The notes under the pieces were generated by a model. That model made no database searches. It had not been told where the DNA came from and saw only the letters and a program-made list of their open reading frames with translations. From positions 107,052,620 through 107,116,619 of the forward strand of contig OY744531.1 in the NCBI GenBank assembly GCA_963556195.1: a stretch of DNA of 64,000 nt, written 5' to 3'. Source of the DNA: Sepiola atlantica. Taxonomy: Eukaryota; Mollusca; Cephalopoda; Sepiida; Sepiolidae. Position numbers and translations under genes: made by a program. Every line of letters begins with the position of its first letter. The stretch's first letter is position 1. Below are positions 1 to 11,829 of the stretch, piece by piece.

Positions 1-64
1 TTTTTCTTGTGAGTCGCTTTGTTTTTTTAAAGTTGTAAACCAGTGCTGTGCCCTCGATGATTCG

Positions 65-361
65 TCAGTGGAATAAATGACGTAAGATGATGATGAAGAT
101 GAAGATGAAACCCACCGCAGACACAACGTTGTTTTTCTTATGCAAATCTGTAATAATCTCTTTTCCTGTAATGAAGTCGGCGCATTGTTTTGCTTTCGCA
201 ACAAATTCCTGGATGCTAATCTTTACTGAGGGAGGCTTGCTCCACTCGGACTTTACAGCTGAACTGTCTCTTTTTCTTTTAGTTCCTTCGAGGACGCACA
301 TCTGCCAGTCGCCATGGCTGCAGTAAAATACAACAAAAAATCCGACTAAAAAAAAAAACAA
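65..361 (-). pseudogene. Unrecognised ORF fragment
   Basis: A 98-codon open frame whose middle part (residues about 18-75, with EGTKRKRDSSAVKSEW and QEFVAKAKQCADFITGKEII) has mixed, protein-like composition, unlike the low-complexity ORFs elsewhere. The ends are low complexity. No family recognised. It lies next to a LINE relic on the opposite strand and may be a transposon protein piece. Confidence 0.25.
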
Positions 362-436
362 AAAAAATCAACCGATAGCAATAACCAGTATCCATAAGAA
401 ATAACAAATGATAACAATAAAAAGGTCTCTTCAATT

Positions 437-1047
437 TGAGGAAGACGTTTGAAGAATCTCTTGCATACGATGTGAAACTGAACCCCAAAGCATTTTGGAA
501 ATGCACCAAATCCAGGACAACTGAAGAGTGGAGTCGATGATCTTAGAGACAATGATGGTGTATTACACTCAGAAAGTGACGCAAAAGCTGAAATTCTCAA
601 CGACTTCTTTTGTAGTGTCGTTACTCGTAAAAATGTTGACAATGTACCTGAGCTGGATCATAGATGTGGACATGTAGAACTGTCAAATATCGGCATTACA
701 GAGGGTGCTATTGAGAAACAACTGAAGAAAATTAAGATTAACAAATCCCCAGGACCTGATGGACATATCCGAGAGTCTTGAAGGAGATCTCAGCTTGCAT
801 CATCAAGCCTCTTAAGCTCATCTACACCAAATCGATAGAGTATAGTATGCTACCCAGCCAGTGGAAACAGGGACAAGTAACACCTATCTTCAAGAAAGGA
901 GATCGGAGCCTACCAGGAAATTATCGCCCAATCAGCTTAACATCCATTTGGTGCAAAGTACTGGAAGCCATCATTAGAGAACAGATTATGAAGTACATGG
1001 TAGACAAGACTATTCTCCGGATAGCAACATGGGTTTATTCCAGGCAG
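437..1047 (+). mobile_element. Outer LINE relic (CR1/Jockey type), 5' portion of RT
   Basis: Decayed reverse-transcriptase region. Frames carry a pre-RT linker (KAFWKCTKSRTTEEW, then a segment ending NKSPGPDG) and RT motifs such as [19 protein letters not shown]. The frame reaches a [12 protein letters not shown] motif at about 1020-1045 and is broken there by the insertion at 1048-2026, after which the same domain resumes. Several frameshifts and stops; inactive. Confidence 0.8.
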
Positions 1048-2026
1048 ATGAACGGGGTCTCTTCTTTCTCTTTTCCTATCAATGCTGGTGTTCCTCAGGG
1101 CTATATTCTAGGCCCAACACTGTTTCTTCTCTATATAAATAATCTTCCAGGGAATATTATTAAAAAAATTAACATCTATGCTGATGATACCACTCTCTAT
1201 TCTAGTGTTGCTTCTCGCCCATTGAAATATGCAGCTGATCTGGAAGTTGACCTGGGTTCAGTTGTGGATTGGGGTACGGAATTGCTTTTTTCATTAAATC
1301 CAGTTGAGAATTAGCTCGTGTCTTTCAATCGTAGGTGTGCCCCTTTTTCTTCCGGAGATTCTCATGGATGGCTCTGCTCTTGAGGAGAAATTGACTCTGA
1401 AACTTCTTGGTCTCTCATCAAATCTTTCTTGGAATTCATACATTAGATTCATTGCTCTTTCTGCTTCTCGTAAAGTCGATTCTCTATCATTTCAAGCACT
1501 CTATCTCTACAAATCTAGAAACGTGTATGGAGTACTGTTGTCATATTTTGGCTGGTGAATCTCTGTCCCATTCAAGGACTCTTCATAAGGTGCAGAAACG
1601 TGTCTGTAATTTGATTGGCTCTACCCTTTCTTCTTTGCACCCTCTCTCTCACAAGTGATGTTGCTAGTCTCAGTCTTTTCTATAAATAGTATTATGGCAT
1701 GTGTTCTTCAGAATTATGTGATCTATTCCCTGCTTCTTTTGTTCCAGCTCGTTTGACTCGCTAATCTAGTGGTCTCCATCAATTCGCTGTTTTGATACCC
1801 CATTGTAATACAGCTTTTTATTCCAATAGCTTCTTTCCAAGAACCGCAGGCTTGTGGAACTCTCTTCCTGCTGACTGTTTTCCTCCTACCTATAACATTT
1901 GTCTTTTCAAGACTACAGCCAATCGGCATCTCCTGTCTTTGCGATAAGCATATTTGTTCTTGTTAGCTCCTTACATCAAATGGCTTCATGCCTTGTCTGG
2001 AGTGATTTCCATAAAATAAAATAAAA
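1048..2026 (+). mobile_element. Younger LINE, 5'-truncated, nested in outer LINE
   Basis: Begins inside the RT domain ([20 protein letters not shown], then a [10 protein letters not shown] catalytic motif) and continues with frameshifts through a typical C-terminal region (KVQKRVCNLIGS, FPRTAGLWNS) and a 3' UTR to an AAAATAAAAT-type tail at about 2008-2026. The same family recurs at 42592-43232 and 21339-21473, both minus strand. Confidence 0.75.
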
Positions 2027-3260
2027 TCATGCATGACACGACTCATAACATGTCTCGACGATTGGACGGATGTGCTGGACAGTGGTAACCCGGTGGATGC
2101 CATCTACCTAGACTTCCAAAAAGCTTTTGATACCGTCCACCATCAAAAGCTGTTTAGTAAACTGAAAAGCTATGGCATCAAAGGGCAAGCAAGGGATTGG
2201 ATCGAAGCCTTCCTACAGAAACATGTCCAACGAGTGTCAGTGAATGGGCATGTCTCCAAGTGGACTGATGTCACAAGTGGCATACCACAGGTCAGTGTCT
2301 TCGGACCGTTGTTTGTCGTCTTCATTAATGACTTGCCAAATGAAATCAAGAGTGTGACGTGCATATTTTCTGATGACACAAAGATCTATAGCAAGGTTAC
2401 AACGGAAGAGGACAGAGCCGCACTGCAGAATGACATAGAAAGGCTCTCTAAATGGTCAGCAGATTGGCAGCTAAAATTTAATACCTCAAAATGCAGAGTT
2501 ATACACTTTGGACATAACAACCAAAGGAATATCTGTCTCATGAAGGACAATGAAGGAAATGACAAAGAAATTGGCGCTTCAGATATTGAAAAAGACCTGG
2601 GTGTATACGTAGACAACAAACTGTCATTTCATCGTCATGTCAATGAAACTGTAAAGAAAGCAAACCGTACACTTGGGACAATAAAAGAACATTTGTTAGA
2701 AAAGACGAGACCGTGATCAAGAAGCTCTACACTTCAACGGTGAGGCTCATCCTTGAGTATGGAAATGCACCACGAGTCCACCTGTTTGTCGGTGATATTG
2801 ACAAGGTTGAAAAAGTCCAGCACCGAGCCAACAAATTGTGCCCTACACAAAGATAGGCTGAGACACACTAAGCTCCCATCCATGTACTATAGAAGAGAAC
2901 GTGGAGAAGTGATCCAGACGTTCAAGATCCTCACGTTGAAGATCCTCACAGGCAAAGACAACATGAACCAGAAGACTCCTCAGCAAGATCACCGGAACAA
3001 GAGGTCACAACCTGAAACTTAAAAAGAAACATGGCAGGCTAAACATTAGAAAGTATTCCTTCGGGCTATGGGTTGTGAACAATTGCCAGACTGAATCATC
3101 AACGCAACAGACATAAACGACTTTAAGTGCAAGTTGGACAAACATTGGCTTCACAGACAATATTCAGTCAGACCTGTGCATGAATTGGTATAGTGGACAA
3201 GATGGAAAGGAACGGGAGTTACAGGCACGAGCCTTTTTCCCGAATATATTATATTATTAA
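2027..3260 (+). mobile_element. Outer LINE relic, 3' portion of RT
   Basis: Open frame 2033-2716 carries RT motifs: YLDFQKAFDTVHHQKL, SGIPQVSVFGPLFVVFINDL (usual SGIPQGSVLGP altered), and CIFSDDTKIYS, where the usual (Y/F)ADD is FSDD with both aspartates kept. C-terminal region continues in shifted frames to about 3230 (LEYGNAP, KVEKVQHRANKL). Ends near an ATATTATATTATT tail. Relic. Confidence 0.8.
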
Positions 3261-3601
3261 GGCAACCCAACTTATTTGCGGAAACTTCTTTAAAATCAAT
3301 GAAACGGATGTTACTTTTTAAAATGTATTTATTTAAAATTGTACTGTTTTAGTCGACGGGACAACAATTTGATTTGGGAACAATTCGTTTTAAAATGAGT
3401 AACGTTGAATTCTTTAACCTTAGCGACATCAGAGTAATCACTAACCATTATCTTTGCTGATCGTACAACCATATTTTTTTTTTACTTTGTGTGAAAGGTG
3501 ATAACGTACGTACGAACATTAAATGTCTTAGCGTATTTAATGGAAACATTAAAGAAATAATCTCATCAGGTTGGAATATTGGATTTATTCGCGGTGCTTA
3601 T
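3261..3601. other. No gene seen
   Basis: AT-rich sequence between the LINE end and the fold-back element. Confidence 0.6.
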
Positions 3602-4003
3602 AAATACACAGGTGAAATATGGCAGTTCAAAATGAATGAACAGGAAAACTTTTTGATATACTTACGTATCAGACAAAAGTAGGTATCTACACCAAAAATT
3701 AGGGAAAATCATCGAGTAAGATTTTAATTGAAAAATATAAATCGGCTTTATCGTATATTTCCAATGCTCCATTAGCACGAACGCGAAAGGGAGAACAGGG
3801 GAGATAAGTCAGTAAAATCCGTTCGTGCCAATGGAGAATCGGAAATATACGATAAAACTGATTTAAATTTTTAATTAAAATTCTACTCGATAATTTCCCC
3901 TAATTTTTGGTGTAGATACCTACTTTTGCCTGATACGTAAGTATCTCAAAGAGTTTCCCTGTTCATTTATTTTGAACTGCCATATTTCACCTGTGTATTT
4001 TTC
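3602..4003. mobile_element. Fold-back element (long inverted repeat)
   Basis: Two arms of about 190 bp, nearly perfect inverted copies, meet around 3800. Left arm carries TACACAGGTGAAATATGGCA and GTAGGTATCTACACC; the right arm is the complement, ending TTCACCTGTGTA. Even the inner spacer pairs (GCACGAACG against CGTTCGTGC). Non-coding; MITE-like. Its terminus differs from the GGTGCTTCT family. Confidence 0.75.
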
Positions 4004-4879
4004 TATTATTGTTTGCTCTACAGGATTATCTCCCTTTTATTTTTCTAACTTCGAAAATCTCTGAGACGCTTTCTAAATTTCATAATGTATTTCCTGTTTT
4101 CATTTAACATAGAAAATAGATTACAATTTCTAATTATTGAAATTGTTGCGGGATTCTTTCTTTCTTCGGCTGATCGCTAGAAAATTAAGACTACTAAAAA
4201 GTTAGTTCTCAATAAAAAGGCAAAAAAAAATACACCCCTATAAACTGTTGCGTACATCTATTTTTAGTAACAAAGGAAATACTCATTTCTAACCTCCGCC
4301 GCAGGAGGAAAGAAAATCCCCGACTAGGGGGCAATCTAAAAAAAAAAAAAAAAATTGTATCCTTTGAGAGACGGGGGATATTCATCACATTAAAAATCGA
4401 CACTGCGTCTAACTTTTCCCTCATGGGGAGCTACTTTTTAAAAAAAATTGATACTCTCTCTTTTTTTATTTTTATTTTTTTAATGCAACACAAAAATAAA
4501 GGCAAACTAAAGAAATAAAGATTCAAAAGTCGGAAAAAATAATAATTTATTGTGAATATTGCATTATTCTAGTCAAGGTTAAATTTAGTTAGATTTGTAT
4601 TTTTTTTCTCTCAACTACAACATGAAAACAAGACCCAAAAACACGCACGATGACCGCTTCTGTCAACTAAAATTAAACTCGATAGATTTTATCAAAAATC
4701 TTCAAATTCTCTTTCTACACTCGAGTAGGTGTAAGACTTTTTCTTAAAACTTTCAAGAAAGATTTTAAAAAAAAAAAAACTTTGAAAATAATTTTATTTT
4801 TCTCATCATATGAGAGAGGGGGAGACAGAGGGTAGAGACGGAGGGGGAGGAATGAAAGAAAGAGAGAGAGAGGGGAATG
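4004..4879. other. No gene seen; upstream of promoter
   Basis: AT-rich with A/T runs and, at 4808-4875, a purine-rich GA tract leading into the promoter-like cluster. Confidence 0.6.
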
Positions 4880-4940
4880 GGCAATCACGTGATAGTGTGA
4901 CGTCACCGAATTGACGGCGGTGTTGGCGGCCATTTTGTCT
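4880..4940 (+). promoter_or_regulatory. Promoter-like cluster: E-box, CRE and YY1-type sites
   Basis: Within 60 bases are the palindrome TCACGTGA (4885-4892, USF/MYC-type E-box), the full CRE palindrome TGACGTCA (4898-4905) and GGCGGCCATTTTG (about 4925-4937, YY1-type, often at the start site of TATA-less promoters). Local CpG content is well above the surroundings. This fits a housekeeping promoter just upstream of the donor-bearing exon. Confidence 0.55.
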
Positions 4941-5112
4941 TGTCTGTAAAACGAAAGCAATCACGACTACGACGACCACCACCACCATCTCTCCTTCATT
5001 AAGGCCTTTTTTTTTAAGTCGCCAGCTTCCTGTCGGTATCCTGATCCTGGTGGAAATCGCTGTAGAAGCGAATAGATTATATTTGTTGCGATCAATGTGC
5101 AGAAATATACTG
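4900..5112 (+). other. PTP4A: Probable non-coding first exon of PTP4A
   Basis: A patch of balanced base composition amid AT-rich DNA, ending at a good donor, CTG|GTGAGTAC (cut after 5112). It follows a promoter-like segment and lies upstream on the same strand as the PTP4A exons, with no other + strand gene seen between. Joining it across about 36 kb is inference; RNA evidence would settle it. An ATG at 5095 (Cys-Arg-Asn-Ile-Leu follows) runs into the donor and would stay open for about 26 codons into the exon at 40842. Confidence 0.45.
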
Positions 5113-6731
5113 GTGAGTACCTGAAATGGCGATTATTCATTAACCTCCCCCCACGAAAAAAAAAAAAGGCACATCTCGATGGATTTCCTACCGGTGTGTT
5201 GATCTACTTCCCACTCAATTTCTAGACTTTCTTCTAAAGTGTTTTTTATTAAGTCGGGGATCAATCCACCATGTCTTAGCCATTACAGACTGAACCCTGA
5301 CATCGTGACCAATTAATGTAAAAATGTGCTTATCTCGTGCCAAATTATGCTTTTTCTTGATCAGAAATATTTCCACATTTTCCCGTTTTTCTTGCTTTTA
5401 AAAATGTCTTAACTTCAAAAATATTAACCGAAAAATTTAGTTTCTTTTTATTTCTTCCGTTATTTTTTTTACAAACATCAAAATATGTGAATCCATTTCT
5501 TTTTTTTTTTTAAATAAAAATGTGTTTTTTCCATTTTTCCAAGTTCATATCTTAACAATTTCCGCTAATGTCCATCCTTGTTTCTTTCAACAAATATTAT
5601 ATTTTCCCCATTTCTAAATTGCTTCAAACGTTTTAATTAAATATTTCCAGTTTTTCTGAAAGTGAAAAACTAAAACTCAAATCATCCATAAAATATAATT
5701 TGAACAAATGTTACAAAAAACTTAAAAAAGGACATTTTTTTTCCCAAAATTGTTAAAATATCTGAAAAGAAATGAACAACCTGATTCTGTTGTTCTTTTT
5801 TTGTTGTTTGAAACATATGGAAATAATTTTTTTTTTTAATTATTTCCATTTAATTATCAAATTAAACCTTGTTTTTTCCCATTTGAGCTTTTCCACCTTT
5901 TTTTATCATTTGAGCTTTCTTTTCTAAGCTTTCAAATATAATAATTATATTAAAAACGAAAGAAAAACAAACAAAAAAAAACGAAATAAATGTGATTTTA
6001 ATTATGCATAATTTTTTTTTTTTAAATGAGTTTCTTTTATATTTGCTCTTTAGTCAATATTTTCCCTTAAATTCACAATTTTTTCCCATTTTTTTTCTGT
6101 AAAAATAGTAAAACTATTTATTTTTAAGAAATTAAAACTTTTCACTAGTTTTAAAAAAAAAGGTATCAATTTTACTATAGGGACTGTTGTATTTTTCTCA
6201 CCGATTTCGATTAATATTACATAAAATTTTAACAAAATTGTATTTTTGCTTTGAAATAAAATTAAAATTTTCTTTCTAAATGTTAAATCTAACGTTAACT
6301 CAATGTTTTAATTGGCTTCTTTTTACACCAAAATATTTAAAATATAAAGACATCCTTTCCATAAAATTTAGATTTTAGTGATTTCAAAAGCATTTTTATT
6401 ATTAAGCAAAATTTTAAATTTTTACGCGGAGATTTCTTTTTATTGCCTTTTCAAGTGGACCCTGACTATCGGAACAGATTTGAAACGAAAAATATCAATC
6501 AATTTCCTCGTTACTTGAGGTAAATAAGTATAAAAAAGGAAGTGGAGATCAAAATGGCTACAATGTTGAAAAAAAAATTATTTTCAGACAATTAGTTTTG
6601 AGATTTTTATACAAAATCTTGTATTTAAAGAATATTAGGCGATCGGATCTGAACGAAATTATATTTTTTAATGTCTCAAAAATGAAATATTAAAAAATAA
6701 CTACGTTGAGAAATTTACAAAAAAAAACCAC
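5113..6731. other. Putative first-intron sequence, nothing recognised
   Basis: Very AT-rich with many poly-T and poly-A runs. Confidence 0.6.
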
Positions 6732-7128
6732 GGTGCTTCTGTAGTTTCACAATGATATTAAAATATTTAAAGAAATGTATAAACTTTGTTATTTACGTAC
6801 GTGTTAGCTGAAAAGATTACACAAATTCATCCACTATTTATTAAATTATAAGGAAAAGAAAAACGATCTAACGTATCGGTAGACATTTCAGCTTATTAGG
6901 CAAGGGAGATAACTTTCGGAAATTCTCAAAATATAAGAAAAATGGCGACATATAGATAAAATCTTTTGTTAATTTAATAAATACTGGATGAATTTGCGTA
7001 TTTTTTTGGTGAACAGTCTTTTATTCAGCTACCACGTGAGTACATAGCAAAGTTTATACATTTCTTTAGCTTTTTTGTGTTTTAAAGAAAGGTCTAACAT
7101 GTCGTTGTGAAACTGCAGAAGCACCAAA
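6732..7128. mobile_element. Fold-back MITE, GGTGCTTCT family, copy 1
   Basis: Ends GGTGCTTCTGTAGTTTCAC and its inverted copy GTGAAACTGCAGAAGCACC. Subterminal segments also pair (AAAGAAATGTATAAACTTTG against its complement, TTCATCCA..TATTTATTAAAT). A second, closely related copy is at 11369-11769. No coding capacity. Confidence 0.8.
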
Positions 7129-7884
7129 AATTCTTTAAATTCAAGAGTTTTTCTATTTAAAGTTTACCTTCAATTCTTTTTCTTTTTACGCGAAAATTGA
7201 TCGATTTTCGTCGCTTCAAATTTATCCCGATTTTCAGGGTCAATTTTACCAGACATTTTTTACATGGAAAATAAAATCTTGATTCGTAAAAAAAGAAAAT
7301 TTGTAGTTTATTTGCTTAATCTTTGCTAATTTAAAGGAATTAAAAAAACGTCGCAATCTTTTATTGTAGGAAATTCTTTTGCCGTATTTACGGATTTAAA
7401 ATTGTGACACAAAATAAACTTGAAACATTTTTTACACAAATTATTTTTACGGAGATGAAAAAGCCGAAACAAGTAATCGATAATTCAATAATAAATTGAA
7501 AAAAAATCAATTTCATATACGTTTAAAATGTTTGTTTGAATTTTATTTCCTGTCCATAACAACCAAACAATCTATTTCATTCAACTTGGCGACAGATAAT
7601 GCAACAATCCCTATAGTACCATTGATTCATAAATTTATTTTATTTATTATCTTACAATTTCATAAAGTTAAACTGAACACACATCGATTTGTGATTTTAA
7701 AAACACTTAAATGGAATTTTTTCAATTTCATCAAGTTTCTACGTTTAAGTTTTAAGTTCATAGATTAAAAAATATTTTCTTGGCTCAATTTACAGACTCC
7801 GTTGAAAAAAAAACAGGTTATTTTATTTCGTTTGCGGATATTATTATCAATAACTTTACTGATGTGTTACTTAAAGGGGGGGGG

Positions 7885-7998
7885 GGTGCTTCTACAGAAT
7901 TTGAACCGAACTTTTCTTTTTTTTTTTTTAACCTTGTTTTATATTTAGTTTGGCAAAAGTCAGTTTGGTTCGGTTCAAATTCTGTAGAAGCACCCAAA
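7885..7998. mobile_element. Short fold-back MITE, GGTGCTTCT family
   Basis: About 114 bp; the terminal inverted repeats of about 27 bp (GGGTGCTTCTACAGAATTTG and complement) are perfect, with an AT-rich centre. A run of G abuts the left end. Confidence 0.8.
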
Positions 7999-9034
7999 AA
8001 CTTAATGTATTTCGTTTACTTTTTAATAAAAATAAAGACGAAAAATGATGAAATCGAATCGTGACCACTCGATAAAATAATGAACATCTTCGTTTAAAAA
8101 TGCCAATTTTATGATTTTAAAATAAAAATTACTATTTGACGCAACAATATGAGCGAATTTTTCGACAAACGTTGAAAGTATTTATTTTTGCTTATTTTCC
8201 TTTGAACTGAAATGTTTTTAATTGACATATGGTATTTAAAAAAGAAAAACTAGATATTCGCACGCGTCTTTAAAATGATTGATGTTCTAATTTATTTTCA
8301 ATCGATGATTCAGCTGTGGAGTTATTTTGTTGAACTTTTAATAATAATCCTAATCCTTCTGCCCCGATTAAAAAATATCCACATTTCTCAGCCATTATTG
8401 AAGATTTAATTAAACATGATAAAATCATCGGATGTCGTCGGAGTTACCCGGGGGGGGGGGGCAATTTGCCTCTTGACATTATCATAACACCAGGTTCTTT
8501 TTAATGACATTCAGAGCAGTTGAAAGTTAAGATTCGAACATTTAGGGTCACCTGAAGAACCTCCTGCAATTCCCCAGGTTTTATAATAGTTATCGGCAAA
8601 AAAAGGTGTCAAAAAATATTCAACCAATAACTGTTACCAACGGCAATAAAAGTTACTATTCTATCTACCTGCATAATTTTTGTGTTTTTAAGCGTTTTTT
8701 TTTTTTTTTTGTTTATTTCAATATATTGTTGTTAGTCATAATACAAAATGTCTGCCGCCTTTCCGAAAATCACCGACGGTTGATTGATGGGTTTTCTTAT
8801 TTCTTTGGTGAAAAATAAATATACAACAAATAACCGTTCCAAACGCAATAAAATTTATTTTTCTATCCTTGAAATTGAAAGGAGAAAATGACGAAAAAAT
8901 AAATAATCCTATTTCGGTGTTTTCCGGAATCCATTTTGGATTATGACTCTAACGATATCCGATTTGAACGAAATCTTATATTGAAAGAAAAAGCCTTTAA
9001 AACACAATTATGCACGGAAGTAGAAAATAAACTT

Positions 9035-9539
9035 TGGCGCTTGTTCGTAATACTCAACCACCATTTTTTTTTTGTTTTTTTTTTTTAGATTTTTACTAAC
9101 CAATTTTTTAAAAAATTTCCGGTGTACAATTATCTATCATGTCGTTAGAGAATTCCGTGTTTTTTTTTTGGGGGGGGGGGGTCAGTTTCGTATATAAATT
9201 TAACGTAAACTGATCACCCACTTTTTGACCCCTGTTGCACGTTTTTTTTTTATTCACTTTTTCTTTGTGTACAATTAACTATCACGCCGCTAGAAAATTC
9301 CTGGTTTAGAAATCTTTTGAAAAAAATTGTGATGGTCCAAAAGTGGGGGATCAATTTACGTTAAATTTATATAGAAAACTGATCCCCCTTCTAAAATAAT
9401 TGTAAAAATTCTTTAAAAAACCCACAAAAAAACACGGAATTCTCTAACGATATGATAGGTAATTGTACATAGAAAAGAGAAAATTTGTCAGTGAAAAAGT
9501 TGAGAAAGACAAGTGGTAGAGTATTACGAACAAGCACCG
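9035..9539. mobile_element. Fold-back MITE, variant terminus GGTGCTTGTTC
   Basis: Ends GGCGCTTGTTCGTAATACTC and inverted GAGTATTACGAACAAGCACC. Internal arms pair as well: GAGAATTCCGTGTTTTTTT against AAAAAAACACGGAATTCTC, and AAATTTAACGTAAACTGATC against its inverted copy. A long G run and poly-T tracts interrupt the arms. Confidence 0.75.
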
Positions 9540-10982
9540 AAACTTTTAATGCCTTTGGTAACAGTTATGTTAAATATTTAAGGGGTTTTTTTTCCACCCT
9601 GTTTTCGTTGCACCTTTGTCGAGTTATTACTCTAAGGAATAAGATTTTAATCTGAATGAAGTAACGAATTGTTTTTTGTTTTTACACTTGGCAATCAACA
9701 AGAAACAGAAGCGAAATCAACATTTCATGATTTCTGGAAACAAATGCAAGAAATGTTTCAATATCTTTCGGAGCACAAAATGGAGATCAACTCTATTTCG
9801 GATGGAAGGTTTAGAGAAAAGTAATTCAAAATAGTTTACTTTTTTTATTTTAAAGATTCATTTTTATTTCAATAAATATTCAATAGTCAATAAGAAAAAC
9901 AAATTTAATGTCTATAAGTTACGTCTGGGCGAGAAAAAAATGAGAATGATATTGATATAGAAAAGAGGTGATTGGTCTGACTATTGTAATAAAATCAATT
10001 TATTTTTTTACAATCTGTGAGTGAATATCTCTAATATTTCCAGACTCTTAGAATTTTGTATTTCGATAAATAAAAATTAGTAGTTTTTGTTGGCCTTTTT
10101 ACATTTTAATATGATTACGGATGTCGCCATATTTGTAGAGCAACAATTAAAAAAATAAAACTAACAGAAAAAACTTTAAAGTTTTGTGCCGTCTTTAAAA
10201 GATCAATAAACGATGGCGTCATCCGTGATGTTATTGTGTAATAAATGAAAAAATAAACTGATTACTTGTCATTAAAATGCATCTTGGAGGAATACTAGAG
10301 GCCAAAATTGACTTTTAATGGTCCCGTTACATCTGCGTACTTTTTGCGTCTTTTATTATTGCCACCTGGACTTAGGGTTAAGGAAGGGCATTTTTTTAAT
10401 TGACAGTTTTGATCGGGTCCGTTAAAGGTCGGAATCATTCGCTTTCAAAAGCAAACTCGTTTTTCATGACGATGATTTTAAGGAACTACAAATCGATCGA
10501 TTTATAAAAGAAACCCATCATTTTACAAAGTGCAACAATGCAGACGTAAAATTTAACATTTTCTTTCTTGAATCCGTTTCGTGTCTTCAATGAGATTAAA
10601 ATAAAACTTGAAACCCTAACCCCCAATTCGTTATTATTTAAATATATGAACATTTTGGGGTTTGTTGAAACCATCTTTAATTGTTCTCGTTAGAATATTT
10701 CCCATTCTTCTGAGTCACGTTTCCGGTTTTCCACAATTATTTTTGTCTAAAAAGAGTAAATTTCCTCTGCACTTTTATAACTCGAATGACGTTAAGAAAT
10801 GGATTATTATTATTATTGTTATTGTTATTATTATTATTGTTATTATTATTTTGTTCTCATTTCAAAGAAGGCTTGTTTGGATCGGCTTTTCGTGATGGAC
10901 AAAAAAAGGCAACACACCTTAAAAATGAGTCAGTTTCTAAAATTGTTCTCATGACACATTCGTTCGTCATACACGGCGGATG

Positions 10983-11032
<50 letters not shown>

Positions 11033-11368
11033 GGAATTTAAAAATATATATACAGTTCGTTTATTTGGATGTTGAACGAATTGTTTTCCACTTGGAATAA
11101 CGCAAACTTAAAAAAAAAATGTTTTTTTAACAATATGAAAACGAAAAGATACAATTGCTGCCATCCTCCATTCTCTGCTGCAAAAGGAAACTCGTTAACC
11201 GTTGAATAAAGGCATCCATTCCCATAAAATCTAGATTAAAATAAAACAAAAGACTTTATTAATGATTATGAAGAAGAAAAAATATTTTTCTTACCAGGAG
11301 GATTTTGTTTGCCATGCAAAATGGACATAAAAATGAAAAGAGACCTTGATTTAACTATTTTCCGTGTT
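9540..11368. other. AT-rich, no gene seen
   Basis: Only microsatellite runs stand out. The stretches at 7129-7884 and 7999-9034 are similar. Confidence 0.6.
10981..11032 (+). repeat. (TTA)n microsatellite
   Basis: About 17 uninterrupted TTA/ATT units. A shorter, impure ATT run lies at 10802-10850. Confidence 0.95.
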
Positions 11369-11769
11369 TCTTTACTTGCATGACGACATGAATAAACTTT
11401 GTTATGTATTTACGTGGTAGATGAAAATAAGATTGTACAGAAAAAATTACGCAAATTCATCCAGTATTAAATTATAAGAAAAAAATAAAAAATAATAATC
11501 TTACGTATTTGTAGACATTTTTACTTACTTGTTAGGCAAGGGAGATAACTCAAATTTTGTTTTCAGAAAAACTCAAAATGGCGACCGATAGATAAAAGCG
11601 TTTTTTATTTTTAATTTGATAAATACTGGATGAATTTGCGTAATTTTTTGTGTACAGTCTTCTTTTCAGCTACCACGTAAGTACATAACAAAGTTTATAC
11701 ATTTCTTTTAGCTATTTTTTTGTTTTTTTAAGAGAGGCCTAACATGTCGTCGTGAAAGTAAAGAAGCAC
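11369..11769. mobile_element. Fold-back MITE, GGTGCTTCT family, copy 2
   Basis: Shares long stretches with copy 1 (GGCAAGGGAGATAACT, AATACTGGATGAATTTGCGTA, TAGACATTT). Right end GTGAAAGTAAAGAAGCACC; the left end is degraded (CGTGTTTCTTTACTT). Both flanks carry CTATTTT, a possible 7-bp target duplication. Confidence 0.7.
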
Positions 11770-11829
11770 CCTATTTTCTGCAATGTGTCAACATTTTTTT
11801 CCCCTTCAAGGATATAAATTGGATTCACT

